Below are positions 8,672 through 16,798 of a DNA stretch of 64,000 bases, piece after piece. Position 1 is the first letter of the stretch. Each line of letters begins with the position of its first letter. The DNA is taken from positions 6,634,001-6,698,000 of the forward strand of contig NZ_CP029378.1 of assembly GCF_003268675.1 (NCBI RefSeq), given 5' to 3'. The notes under the pieces were generated by a model, which did not search any database, was not told the DNA's origin, and was given only the letters and a program-made list of their open reading frames with translations. The position numbers and the translations under genes were made by a program. The DNA is from Streptomyces bacillaris. GTDB lineage: Bacteria; Actinomycetota; Actinomycetes; Streptomycetales; Streptomycetaceae.

Positions 8672-10155
8672 CCGCGCCGACCCACCCACTGCCGACGGGA
8701 CCCACCCCCGGCCCGCCGAAGCCCACCCCCGCGTCGGTCCAGGCTTCCCACCCGGCCGAGTCCACCCCTGCGGCGGGTCCGGCCCCTCACCCGGCCCGGT
8801 CCACCCCCGCGTCGGTCCCGGCCCCCGCGTCGCGGAAGGGCGTCCCCGGCCCGGCGGAACCCGCCCGTGGTGCCGCCTCGTCGTCCCTCACCGGCCCGGC
8901 CGTTCGGCAGCGCCCCGCCGTCGACCCCGCCCGCTGGCCCGACGTCGCCGCCCCGCCCCGCGACTCCCGCCTCCGGACCGCCCTCGCGGAGCGCATCGTC
9001 CGCCGCGCCCTTGCCCGCCTTCCGCTGCGCGCCCGGTTCGCCGGGGCTGAGGACATCGGGCTCGGCGGACCGCTGATGGAGATCCGGGAGCCCGAGGCCT
9101 TCTTCCGGCGGATCGGCGCGAGCGGGCTCATCGGCTTCGGGGAGTCCTACATGGCGGGGGAGTGGGACGCCCCCGACCTGGTCGCCGTGCTCACCGTCCT
9201 CGCGGGCAACGCCGCCGACCTGGTCCCCGCCCCGCTCCAACGGCTGCGCCCCCTCTGGGCGTTGCGCAAGCCCGCCGCCCAGCTCAACACCCCCGAGGGC
9301 TCCCGGGAGAACATCAGCCGCCACTACGACCTCTCCAACGACCTCTTCGCCCTCTTCCTCGACGGGACGCTCTCCTACTCCTCCGCCGTGTTCCGGAGCC
9401 TCCCCGCCACGCAGGACCTGCTCACGGCCGCCCAGCACCGGAAGATCGACCTCCTCCTGGACGCCGCCGGGGTCGGGGAGGGAACCCGGCTCCTGGAGAT
9501 CGGCACCGGCTGGGGCGAACTGGCCCTCCGAGCGGCCGCCCGTGGCGCCCGGGTCGTCTCCGTCACCCTCTCCGCCGAACAGCGCGAGCTGGCCCGTGCC
9601 CGCATCCGCGAGGCCGGGTACGACGACCGGGTCGAGATCCGGCTCTGCGACTACCGGCAGGTCACCGGCGCGTACGACGCCGTCGTCAGCGTCGAGATGA
9701 TCGAGGCGGTCGGGGAGGAGTTCTGGCCGGTCTACTTCACGACCCTGGACCGGCTGCTCGCCCCCGGCGGCCGGGTCGCCCTCCAGGCCATCACCATGCC
9801 CGACGACCGGCTGCGCGCCAGCCGTTCCACGTACACCTGGATCCACAAGTACATCTTCCCGGGCGGACTGCTGCCCTCCACCGAGGCGATCGAACGGGTC
9901 ACCACCGGGCACACCCGGCTGCGGACCGTGCGCCGCAGCGGCTACGGCGCCCACTACGCCGAGACCCTGCGGCTCTGGCGCGAACGGTTCACCGAACGCT
10001 CCGCCGAGGTCGACGCCCTCGGCTTCGACGCCGTCTTCCGCCGGATGTGGACCTTCTACCTGGCCTACTCCGAGGCGGGTTTCCGCTCCGGCTACCTCGA
10101 TGTGCAGCAACTGCTCCTGACCCGCGACCAGAGCCCTGCCCAGGAGGCGCTGTGA
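8668..10155 (+). CDS. cyclopropane-fatty-acyl-phospholipid synthase-like methyltransferase (copy 1)
   Basis: This 495-residue SAM-dependent methyltransferase resembles CFA synthase and mycobacterial UfaA1, which modify unsaturated acyl chains of membrane lipids. An unusual proline/threonine-rich leader of about 100 residues, with near-repeats of TPASV and HPA, precedes the fold. Family landmarks are FGESYMAGEWDAPDL, ENISRHYDLSNDLFALFLD, the SAM loop LLEIGTGWGELAL and the catalytic-region segment VSVEMIEAVGEEFW. The C-terminal MWTFYLAYSEAGFRSGYLDV is typical of CFA enzymes. GTGA couples it to the gene before, and AGGAAGG precedes the start. The next gene is a paralogue, so the operon carries two enzymes where the mycobacterial locus has one. 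Confidence 0.88.
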   Translation: MTAPTHPLPTGPTPGPPKPTPASVQASHPAESTPAAGPAPHPARSTPASVPAPASRKGVPGPAEPARGAASSSLTGPAVRQRPAVDPARWPDVAAPPRDSRLRTALAERIVRRALARLPLRARFAGAEDIGLGGPLMEIREPEAFFRRIGASGLIGFGESYMAGEWDAPDLVAVLTVLAGNAADLVPAPLQRLRPLWALRKPAAQLNTPEGSRENISRHYDLSNDLFALFLDGTLSYSSAVFRSLPATQDLLTAAQHRKIDLLLDAAGVGEGTRLLEIGTGWGELALRAAARGARVVSVTLSAEQRELARARIREAGYDDRVEIRLCDYRQVTGAYDAVVSVEMIEAVGEEFWPVYFTTLDRLLAPGGRVALQAITMPDDRLRASRSTYTWIHKYIFPGGLLPSTEAIERVTTGHTRLRTVRRSGYGAHYAETLRLWRERFTERSAEVDALGFDAVFRRMWTFYLAYSEAGFRSGYLDVQQLLLTRDQSPAQEAL

Positions 10156-11501
10156 ACACCACCACGACCCGGCTCCCCGCACGCCCCGCCACCGGCGCCG
10201 CCCAGCGGCTCGTCCCCCTGGCCGAGCGGCTGCTCGGGGGTGCGCTGCCCGTCCGCGTACGGATGTGGGACGGCAGCGAGGCCGGGCCCGAGGACGCCCC
10301 GACCGTGCACGTACGCTCCCGGCGCGCCCTGCGCCGGCTGCTCTGGGCGCCCGGCGAACTCGGCCTGGCCGAGGCGTACATCATCGGTGACCTGGACCTC
10401 GCGGAGGACGGGGGCGCCGACCTGGGCGATGTGCTGCGCACCGTGCGCCGTGCGGTGAGCGAGCGGGGGCTCGCCCCGCCCGTGCTCTCGCTCTCCGACC
10501 GGCTCGCCGCCGTCAGGACCGCCCTGCGCCTCGGTGCCGCCGGGCCCCGCCCGCCCGTTCCCGCAGCACGGGCCGGGCTGAGCGGAACGCTGCACAGCAA
10601 GGCCCGGGACCGGGCGGCGATCAGCCACCACTACGACCTGTCCAACGCCTTCTACGCCCTGCTCCTCGACGCGACCATGGCGTACTCCTGCGGCTACTGG
10701 ACCAGCGACGCCGCCGGCTACGGGCCCGCCGACGCCCAGCGCGACAAGCTGGAGCTGATCTGCCGCAAGCTCGGACTGCGGCCCGGCGCACGGCTGCTGG
10801 ACATCGGCTGCGGCTGGGGTTCGCTGACCCTCTACGCGGCCGAGCACCACGGCGTGCGCGTCACCGCCGTCACGCTCGCCGCCGAACAGGCCGCGTACGT
10901 ACGGGGGCAGGTGGCGGCACGCGGACTGGAGGAACTGGTCGAGGTCCAGAACATCGACTACCGGGACATCGCGGAGCGGCCGGAGACCCGGGGCGCCTAC
11001 GACGCCGTCTCCACCATCGAGATGGGCGAGCACGTCGGGGACGCCGAGTACCCCGCCTTCACCCGCATCCTGCACGACTCGCTGCGGCCTCAAGGGAGGG
11101 TGCTGGTCCAGCAGATGTCGCGGGGTGCGAACGCCCCGGGCGGGGGCGCGTTCATCGAGGCGTACATCGCCCCGGACATGCACATGCGGCCCGTCGGGGA
11201 GACCGTCGGGCTGCTGGAGGGGGCCGGGCTCGAAGTGCGGGACGTCGAAGCCCTGCGCGAGCACTATGTGCTCACTGTGGACGCCTGGCGGCGGACGCTG
11301 GAGGAGCGGTGGGCGGAGTTCACCGCGCTGGTGGGGGAGGAGACCGCGCGGGTCTGGCGGCTCTATCTCGTCGGCGGCTCCCTCGCGTTCGAGGAACGGC
11401 GGATGGGCGTCGACCAGATCCTCTGCGTACGCCCCGACCGGGCGGGGAAGGCCGGGATGCCGGCCACCCGGCGTGACCACATGGACGGAGCGGACCGGTG
11501 A
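10152..11501 (+). CDS. cyclopropane-fatty-acyl-phospholipid synthase-like methyltransferase (copy 2)
   Basis: This 449-residue paralogue of the preceding enzyme has the same landmarks: DRAAISHHYDLSNAFYALLLD, the SAM-binding loop LLDIGCGWGSLTLYAAEHHG, STIEMGEHVGDAEYPAF, and a C-terminus with WRLYLVGGSLAFEERRMG. It lacks the long proline-rich leader. Divergence between the copies suggests different acyl substrates or successive steps rather than simple redundancy; this is inference. The GTG at 10152 overlaps the previous stop (GTGA) and its own stop overlaps the DUF1295 start. Confidence 0.88.
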   Translation: MNTTTTRLPARPATGAAQRLVPLAERLLGGALPVRVRMWDGSEAGPEDAPTVHVRSRRALRRLLWAPGELGLAEAYIIGDLDLAEDGGADLGDVLRTVRRAVSERGLAPPVLSLSDRLAAVRTALRLGAAGPRPPVPAARAGLSGTLHSKARDRAAISHHYDLSNAFYALLLDATMAYSCGYWTSDAAGYGPADAQRDKLELICRKLGLRPGARLLDIGCGWGSLTLYAAEHHGVRVTAVTLAAEQAAYVRGQVAARGLEELVEVQNIDYRDIAERPETRGAYDAVSTIEMGEHVGDAEYPAFTRILHDSLRPQGRVLVQQMSRGANAPGGGAFIEAYIAPDMHMRPVGETVGLLEGAGLEVRDVEALREHYVLTVDAWRRTLEERWAEFTALVGEETARVWRLYLVGGSLAFEERRMGVDQILCVRPDRAGKAGMPATRRDHMDGADR

Positions 11502-12301
11502 GCGGCTTCGACTGGGGTGCCTTCGCGGGCGGGCTCGCGGGCGCGGCCGTCGCCGCCCTCGCCGTCATGCTGGTCACCTTCGCCATCGCCCTCAAGAAGG
11601 GCGTCCACCGCATCGTCGACGTCGCCTGGGGCATCGGCTTCGCCGCCGTCGCCCTCGTCTCGTACGGCCTCTCGGTCGGTGACGGGGACGAGGTGCGGCG
11701 CCTGGTGGTGACCGTGCTGACCGTCGTCTGGGGGCTGCGGCTCGCCGTCCACATCGGGCGGCGCGGACGCGGCCACGGCGAGGACCCGCGCTACGCGAAG
11801 ATGCTCGCCAAGGCGCCGGGCCACCCGCAGCTCTATGCCCTGCGCAAGGTCTATCTGCTCCAGGGCGCGCTGGTCTGGCTGGTCTCGCTGCCGGTGCAGG
11901 CCGCGCACTATCTGACCGGGCCGATGGTGTGGTGGGCCTGGGCGGGTGCGGTGCTGTGGGCGGTCGGGCTCGCCTTCGAGGCGATCGGGGACCACCAGCT
12001 CGCCCGGTTCAAGGCCGACCCCGCCAACCGGGGGAAGATCATGGACCGGGGGCTCTGGTCCTGGACCCGCCACCCGAACTATTTCGGTGACTTCCTCGTC
12101 TGGTGGGGGCTGTTCCTCTTCGTCTGCCAGGCGCCCGCCGCTGCTGCCGCGACCGTCGTCGCCCCGGTGGTGATGAGCCTCCTGCTGACCAAGGGGAGCG
12201 GGGCGGCCCTGCTGGAACGCCATATGGCCGACCGCCCCGGGTACGCCGCGTACCGGGCCCGCACCAGCGGCTTCTTCCCCCGGCCGCCCCGGCGGGGCTG
12301 A
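11498..12301 (+). CDS. DUF1295 membrane protein (steroid 5-alpha-reductase-like fold)
   Basis: This 267-residue polytopic membrane protein is of the DUF1295 family, related to the steroid 5-alpha-reductase/ICMT fold. About six hydrophobic segments are visible. The conserved C-terminal region LWSWTRHPNYFGDFLVWWG near residues 185-205 is the family signature and probably binds NAD(P)H. In this operon it may act as a lipid reductase, which is inference from the fold and neighbours. Its GTG overlaps the upstream stop. A perfect 11-bp hairpin at 12308-12345 ends the operon. Confidence 0.87.
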   Translation: MSGFDWGAFAGGLAGAAVAALAVMLVTFAIALKKGVHRIVDVAWGIGFAAVALVSYGLSVGDGDEVRRLVVTVLTVVWGLRLAVHIGRRGRGHGEDPRYAKMLAKAPGHPQLYALRKVYLLQGALVWLVSLPVQAAHYLTGPMVWWAWAGAVLWAVGLAFEAIGDHQLARFKADPANRGKIMDRGLWSWTRHPNYFGDFLVWWGLFLFVCQAPAAAAATVVAPVVMSLLLTKGSGAALLERHMADRPGYAAYRARTSGFFPRPPRRG

Positions 12302-12307
12302 TCACCC

Positions 12308-12345
12308 GGAAGGGCCCGCTCCATCTCGGCGGAACGGGCCCTTCC
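12308..12345. terminator. bidirectional terminator between lipid operon and photolyase
   Basis: GGAAGGGCCCG (12308-12318) pairs perfectly with CGGGCCCTTCC (12335-12345). The two flanking genes converge on this hairpin, so it can serve both. Confidence 0.8.
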
Positions 12346-12359
12346 TCCTCCTCGTACGG

Positions 12360-13715
12360 TCAGTCCAGCCCACGCGCCCGCTCGAACCGGGATCGGGCCT
12401 CGCCCAGGTCCACCACCGGCTCCGGGTAGTCCAGTTCATCCTTGACCTTCCACGGCTCGTGGACCGCTGACCCCTTCACCTCCGCCAGCTCCGGCACCCA
12501 CCGCCGTACGTAGTCGCCGTGCGGGTCGTACCGCTTGGCCTGGGTCACCGGGTTGAGCACCCGGTTGGGACGGGTGTCCGTGCCGGTGCCCGCCACCCAC
12601 TGCCAGTTGAGCTGGTTGTTGGCGATGTCGCCGTCCACCAGCAGCCCCAGGAAGTGCCGGGCGCCCACCCGCCAGTCCACGTACAGCGTCTTGGTGAGGA
12701 AGCTCGCGGCCAGCAGCCGGCCCCGGTTGTGCATCCACCCCTCGTGCGCCAGCTGCCGCATCGCCGCGTCCACCACCGGATAGCCGGTGCGCCCGGTCTT
12801 CCAGGCGGTGATCTCGTCCTCGTCCGAGCGCCAGCGGTCATCGCGCGGCCGGTAGTCGGACCAGGAGGCGTCGTGGCGGGCGGCCAGCACCTGGTGGTGG
12901 AAGTCGCGCCAGGCCAGCTGCCGGACGAACGCGTCGGCGCCGGGCCCGCCCTTCTCCCGGGCCCGCTCGGCCAGTTCGGCGGCGGAGACCGTACCGAAGT
13001 GGAGGTGTGGGGAGAGCCGGGAGGTGGCGTCCCCCGCGAGATCGTCGTGGCCGTCCGCGTAGTCGCCCATGTCCCCGTCGAGCCAGGACGTCATCAGCTT
13101 GCGGCCCGCCTGCTCGCCACCGCCCGCCAGTCCGGGCGAGACGTTCTCGACGTCATCGCGGGCGGGCAGGTCGTCGGAGGCGAGGGTGGCGTCCGGCAGC
13201 CGGACCGTGCGGGGCGCGCCCAGTGTGCCCCGTACCCCCACCGCCTCCCAACGGCGGAAGTACGGGGTGAACACCGCGAAGTGGTCCTTGCCCGACGGGG
13301 CCACCCGGCCCGGAGCGAGCGCGGTGACCACCGCGTCATGGAGGCGCAGCTCGCAGCTGGTGTCCGCCAGGGCGGCACGCAGCTCCTCCTCACGCCGTGC
13401 CGCGTACCCGCTCACCCCGGCGGCCATGTGCACCGCCCCGGCCCCGGTCTCCTCGACCAGCCGGCGCACCTCCTTCGCCACCGAGCCGGTACGGACGACG
13501 AGTCGGCCGCCGCGTTTCCGCAGCCCGGCGTCCAGGTCGGCGAGGCAGTCCGCGAGGAAGGCGAGCCGGTTGGGGGCGTCGAACCCGGCCCGGTGGACGG
13601 CCTCGTCCCGGACGAAGAGCGGGACGACCCGGTCCGCGTCCCGCAGGGCGGAACGCAGCACCGGGTTGTCGTGCAGACGGAGATCGGAGGTGAACAGCAC
13701 CACCGCGACGTTCAT
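12360..13715 (-). CDS. phr: deoxyribodipyrimidine photolyase
   Basis: This 451-residue class I photolyase/cryptochrome-family enzyme repairs UV-induced pyrimidine dimers with blue light, using FAD and an antenna chromophore. The N-terminal photolyase domain starts VAVVLFTSDLRLHDNPVL. The FAD-binding domain is intact: RLSPHLHFGTVS, LAWRDFHHQVLAARHD, DAAMRQLAHEGWMHNRGR, and NNQLNWQWVAGTGTDTRPNR. The C-terminus LNPVTQAKRYDPHGDYVRRWVPEL is complete. AAGGAG precedes the ATG at 13715. It lies about 40 bp downstream of the anti-sigma gene on the same strand with no terminator between, so it is probably the third gene of the sigma operon. That links light or oxidative damage to the regulon. Confidence 0.95.
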   Translation of the reverse strand: MNVAVVLFTSDLRLHDNPVLRSALRDADRVVPLFVRDEAVHRAGFDAPNRLAFLADCLADLDAGLRKRGGRLVVRTGSVAKEVRRLVEETGAGAVHMAAGVSGYAARREEELRAALADTSCELRLHDAVVTALAPGRVAPSGKDHFAVFTPYFRRWEAVGVRGTLGAPRTVRLPDATLASDDLPARDDVENVSPGLAGGGEQAGRKLMTSWLDGDMGDYADGHDDLAGDATSRLSPHLHFGTVSAAELAERAREKGGPGADAFVRQLAWRDFHHQVLAARHDASWSDYRPRDDRWRSDEDEITAWKTGRTGYPVVDAAMRQLAHEGWMHNRGRLLAASFLTKTLYVDWRVGARHFLGLLVDGDIANNQLNWQWVAGTGTDTRPNRVLNPVTQAKRYDPHGDYVRRWVPELAEVKGSAVHEPWKVKDELDYPEPVVDLGEARSRFERARGLD

Positions 13716-13755
13716 GGAACGGGTGCTCCTTGCAGTGTGGGGGGAAGGTGGGCGG

Positions 13756-14511
13756 TCAAGCGGTCGGGAAGTCCATCAGGGCCACCGGGTCCGAGGTCGG
13801 TTCGGCCGAGCCGCCCGCCGGTTCGACCGTGATCCCCATCCCCGTCGCCCGGTCCACCGGTCCGTCCAGCAGCACGGCGTCATCGCTCGCCTTCGGGTCC
13901 ATGAGACCGGCCGAACGCATGGTGCCCTCGTCGTTGAACCAGATCTGGTAGACCTTGCCGCTCGGTGGAGGAGCCATCCCCGAGGCCAGGAACACCGCCC
14001 GGTTCTCCTGCTGCGAGACGACCACCGTGCCGCGTGCGCCGCTGGTCAGCTCGCCGGAGCTGGTCTTAGCGTCCGGCGCGGAGAGCACCTGGGCCAGCTG
14101 CTCGTTCTGCCGCTGGGCCCGGTCCGCCTCCTGGCGGGCGTTCTCCGCCACCCGGTTCTGCCACACCGCCACCCCGCCGAAGGCGGCCGCCGCCGCGATA
14201 CAGGCGGCCAGGGCATAGGTGGACCAGCGGCCGGTGCGGCCGACGCCGCCGCCCGTACGCCCGGGTCTGCCGTGCGACGGCGCCTCCTGACGCACGGTCG
14301 TGATCTCCCGCAGCACCCGCTCCCGCAGCTCGCGCGGCGGGGCCTCGGCGACGGCCAGGCCGAGCCGGGCGGCGGTCGCCGACAGTTCCCGTACCTCCTG
14401 GGCGCAGGCCTCGCAGTCGGCCAGATGGCGTTCGAACTCCCGGCGCTCGTCCTCCGGCAGCGCGTGCAGGGCATAGGCCCCGGTCAGCGTGTGCAGTTCG
14501 GCCGTGCTCAT
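13756..14511 (-). CDS. rskA: RskA-family anti-sigma-K factor
   Basis: This 251-residue membrane-anchored anti-sigma factor has an N-terminal cytoplasmic zinc-finger-like domain with H-x3-C-x2-C in ERHLADCEACAQEV (about residues 28-41). A single transmembrane helix (YALAACIAAAAAFGGVAVW) lies near residues 98-117, and the external domain has the RskA C-terminal pattern (VYQIWFNDEGTMRSAGLM, ITVEPAGGSAEPTSDPVALM). It should hold the adjacent ECF sigma factor at the membrane until regulated proteolysis releases it. Its ATG overlaps the sigma stop as ATGA, which favours stoichiometric co-translation. Confidence 0.9.
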   Translation of the reverse strand: MSTAELHTLTGAYALHALPEDERREFERHLADCEACAQEVRELSATAARLGLAVAEAPPRELRERVLREITTVRQEAPSHGRPGRTGGGVGRTGRWSTYALAACIAAAAAFGGVAVWQNRVAENARQEADRAQRQNEQLAQVLSAPDAKTSSGELTSGARGTVVVSQQENRAVFLASGMAPPPSGKVYQIWFNDEGTMRSAGLMDPKASDDAVLLDGPVDRATGMGITVEPAGGSAEPTSDPVALMDFPTA

Positions 14512-15092
14512 GCGCTCACCCCCAGGCAGTCGCGCAGCCGGATGAGGCCGTCGCGCAGTCGAGTCTTGATGGTGCCCAGGGGCACGGTGAGGAGTTCCGC
14601 CACCTCACGGTAGGTCAGGCCCCGGTAGTAGGCCAGGGTCACGGACTGCCGCTGGAGTTCGGAGAGGGTGCGCAGACAGCGGCGCACCTGCTCTCTCTCC
14701 AGCCGGGTCTCCACCTGTTCGGAGACCTCGTCGAAGGCGGGCGTCCGGTCCAGGAGCGCCGCCCGGTGCTCCCGGGCCGCCGCCGCCTCCGCCGAGCGGA
14801 CCCGGTCGACGGCCCGGTGGTGGGCGAGGGTGAGCACCCAGTTCATCGCGCTGCCCCGGGAGGCCTGGAAGCGGGGCGCGGTACGCCACACCTCGACCAG
14901 CACCTCCTGGGCGACCTCCTCCGACTGGGCCGGGTCGCGGAGGATGCTCCGTACGAGGCCGAGCACGGGCCCGGAGACCGCGTCGTACACCTGGGCGAAG
15001 GCCTCCTGGTCCCCCCGCGCGACCCGCACCAGGAGCTCCTGGAGGTCGGGCCCGGGTGCGGGCACCCCGCTGATCTGTACGGCTTCGTTCAC
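14508..15092 (-). CDS. sigK: ECF RNA polymerase sigma factor, SigK-like
   Basis: This 194-residue group IV sigma factor has region 2 (YDAVSGPVLGLVRSILRDPAQSEE, then QEVLVEVWR with the -10-recognition helix) and region 4 (LSELQRQSVTLAYYRGLTYREVAELL with the HTH GTIKTRLRDGLIRLR). A frame start at 15116 is possible, but it would lie only about 8 nt from the predicted transcription start and has no ribosome site. The GTG at 15092 has GGGAGGA at ideal spacing and is preferred. A copy of its own predicted promoter lies directly upstream, indicating autoregulation. It is followed by rskA and phr. The fasciclin, FAD, DUF1365, CFA and DUF1295 partners match the mycobacterial SigK regulon. Confidence 0.9.
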   Translation of the reverse strand: MNEAVQISGVPAPGPDLQELLVRVARGDQEAFAQVYDAVSGPVLGLVRSILRDPAQSEEVAQEVLVEVWRTAPRFQASRGSAMNWVLTLAHHRAVDRVRSAEAAAAREHRAALLDRTPAFDEVSEQVETRLEREQVRRCLRTLSELQRQSVTLAYYRGLTYREVAELLTVPLGTIKTRLRDGLIRLRDCLGVSA

Positions 15093-15130
15093 GCGGGTTT
15101 CCTCCCGGGACGTCATCGGTTCCAGAAGTG

Positions 15131-15158
15131 ATTCGGAGCCGGTGGCCGTGCGGATTGG
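15131..15158 (-). promoter_or_regulatory. SigK-type autoregulatory promoter of sigma operon
   Basis: On the minus strand CCAATC (15158-15153) and CCGAAT (15136-15131) are 16 bases apart. This is the same pair and spacing as at 6480-6507, with a single mismatch to 6552-6579. Transcription should start near 15124, about 30 nt upstream of the preferred GTG. Confidence 0.82.
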
Positions 15159-15219
15159 TCCAACGGCCGCGATCTTTCCAGAACCGGCCCCGCCCGGCCG
15201 TGCGACGCAGCGGCGCGCC

Positions 15220-15699
15220 TCAGCCGCCCGACGCGACCGGCCGAGCGGTGTCGTGCCGCGCCCCGTCGTGCCTGGCTGCCTTGCGCCGGGTGGCTCGCAG
15301 GGCGAGGAAGGCCAGCAGTGCGAGCGGTGAGAGCAGGATCGCGAGGACGAGCAGCGGGCCCATCAGCCAGGGGGAGAGCCCGAGCTTCCGGCCCTGGAGG
15401 AACATCCACTGGCCGACCAGCAGGTCCCACGCGATGATGTGGGCCCAGACGGCCGCGGCGCCGTTGGGCAGCGTCATCAGCTCCTGGAAGCCGGGGAGTT
15501 CGGGCCCGGTCACCGCCGCCCAGACCTCCGGGAAGACCGGCGCGACGAGGGCGGCGTACACCACGGCGACCGGCACCGCCGTCAGCGGAGAGGAGACGAT
15601 CCGGGCGGTGACGGACCAGGTCGGAGCGAAGATCATCAGCAGCCAGAACGGGGCGGCCAGGAGGAACGTGAGGTCGAAGAGGGTGCCGGCGCTCGTCAT
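15220..15699 (-). CDS. ABA4-like (DUF4281) membrane protein
   Basis: This 159-residue protein has about four transmembrane helices and resembles the ABA4/DUF4281 family, named for plant ABA4, which is needed for neoxanthin synthesis from violaxanthin. The segments FDLTFLLAAPFWLLMIFAP, NGAAAVWAHIIAWDLLVGQW and LLAFLALRATR fit that family. The ATG at 15699 overlaps the stop of the upstream membrane-protein gene by ATGA, so the two are coupled. A carotenoid-related role is only suggested by the family name; bacterial members have no established activity that I know of. Confidence 0.75.
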   Translation of the reverse strand: MTSAGTLFDLTFLLAAPFWLLMIFAPTWSVTARIVSSPLTAVPVAVVYAALVAPVFPEVWAAVTGPELPGFQELMTLPNGAAAVWAHIIAWDLLVGQWMFLQGRKLGLSPWLMGPLLVLAILLSPLALLAFLALRATRRKAARHDGARHDTARPVASGG

Positions 15700-16688
15700 G
15701 GGGTGAACTCCTTGCTGCGGGAGGACGGTTCGGATTCCTGCGGTTCTGATTTCTGCTGTACGGGAGCGGGCGCGGGTGGCCGCCGCAGCGCCACCCCCAC
15801 CCCGGCGGCAACCGCCCCCAGGAGGACACCGGTGGCGACGAGCGTCACCGCGTCCGGGCGGATCAGGGGCTGGCCGCGCAGTGCCTGCCAGGTGGTCAGG
15901 GCGACGAGACCCGCGTATCCGACCGTCACCACCCGTACGAGTCGCAGCCGCAGCCCGGCGTCGCGGAACCGGGCGATCCGGGGCGCGAGCACCACCAGGG
16001 CGATCAGGAACAGCGGGATCAGCTGGAGCGCGTGCATCCCCACGAAGTGCGGGATCCGCAGATCGCCGCCGGTCGTGGACCAGCCGGTCAGCGGCATCGA
16101 GGGGCCGCCGTCCGGCACGCCGACGGAGTGGGCGCCGATCACATCGGGGCTTTCCGTGCCTCCGGCCCGCTGCTCCGCGCTGGGCAGCGTCATCAGGAAG
16201 CCGATCCCCGCGCCCACCAGCGCGATCACGACACCGCCCCGGATCGCCCAGGCGGTCGCCCGGTCCGCGAACCGGGTGCGCAGGAGTAGGAGGCCGATCA
16301 CCAGGGTGGCCGCCCACAGCACGATGACCGTGATCCCCATCGCCGTGAACAGGGCCTGGTCGAACGGTGTCTCGACGTTGAAGTGGCTCCGCTTCCCGCG
16401 GACGACCTGCCCGGTGATGATCGCCATCTCGACGAGGCTCGTTGCGACGACCACGTTCCCCGCCCACCAGCCGGTCCGGCGCCCCCGGGTCGACTGCGCG
16501 AGCATCCAGGCCAGGGACAGGCCGTAGACGGTGAAGGAGAGGTAGAACTTGAACGGCTTCGCCCAGATCGGCGCGTCCACCAGGACCCGGTCGTCGACCG
16601 CGAGACCCACGGCGGATACGACGGCCCCGAGGGCCATCACGGCGGAGAAGACGACTAACGGGCGATGCCAGGAACGCCATGACGGCAT
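15696..16688 (-). CDS. polytopic membrane protein of unknown function
   Basis: I do not recognise a named family for this 330-residue protein. It has roughly eight hydrophobic segments, an early conserved-looking stretch DAPIWAKPFKFYLSFTVYGL, a histidine-containing segment FVGMHALQLIPLFLIALVVL near residue 225, and a soluble proline/glutamate/serine-rich tail. The ATG at 16688 follows AGGGGG. It is translationally coupled to the ABA4-like gene and divergent from a MerR regulator across 110 bp that holds an inverted repeat, so it is probably the regulator's target. Confidence 0.7.
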   Translation of the reverse strand: MPSWRSWHRPLVVFSAVMALGAVVSAVGLAVDDRVLVDAPIWAKPFKFYLSFTVYGLSLAWMLAQSTRGRRTGWWAGNVVVATSLVEMAIITGQVVRGKRSHFNVETPFDQALFTAMGITVIVLWAATLVIGLLLLRTRFADRATAWAIRGGVVIALVGAGIGFLMTLPSAEQRAGGTESPDVIGAHSVGVPDGGPSMPLTGWSTTGGDLRIPHFVGMHALQLIPLFLIALVVLAPRIARFRDAGLRLRLVRVVTVGYAGLVALTTWQALRGQPLIRPDAVTLVATGVLLGAVAAGVGVALRRPPAPAPVQQKSEPQESEPSSRSKEFTP

Positions 16689-16714
16689 GGGAGACCCCCT
16701 GAGAGCTACTGAAT

Positions 16715-16738
16715 GGATAGTGGCGCTTACTGCTATCC
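16715..16738. promoter_or_regulatory. candidate MerR operator in divergent promoter
   Basis: GGATAG (16715-16720) and CTATCC (16733-16738) form a perfect inverted repeat with a 12-bp spacer. A second pairing, GATAGTG (16716-16722) with CACTATC (16748-16754), extends across the intergenic region. The position between a MerR gene and a divergent membrane operon fits an operator. Confidence 0.6.
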
Positions 16739-16798
16739 GGTAGGGGCACTATCTATGATGGCGGTCTGATCTGGCAAGGGCGGAAAGGCGAACACGCG

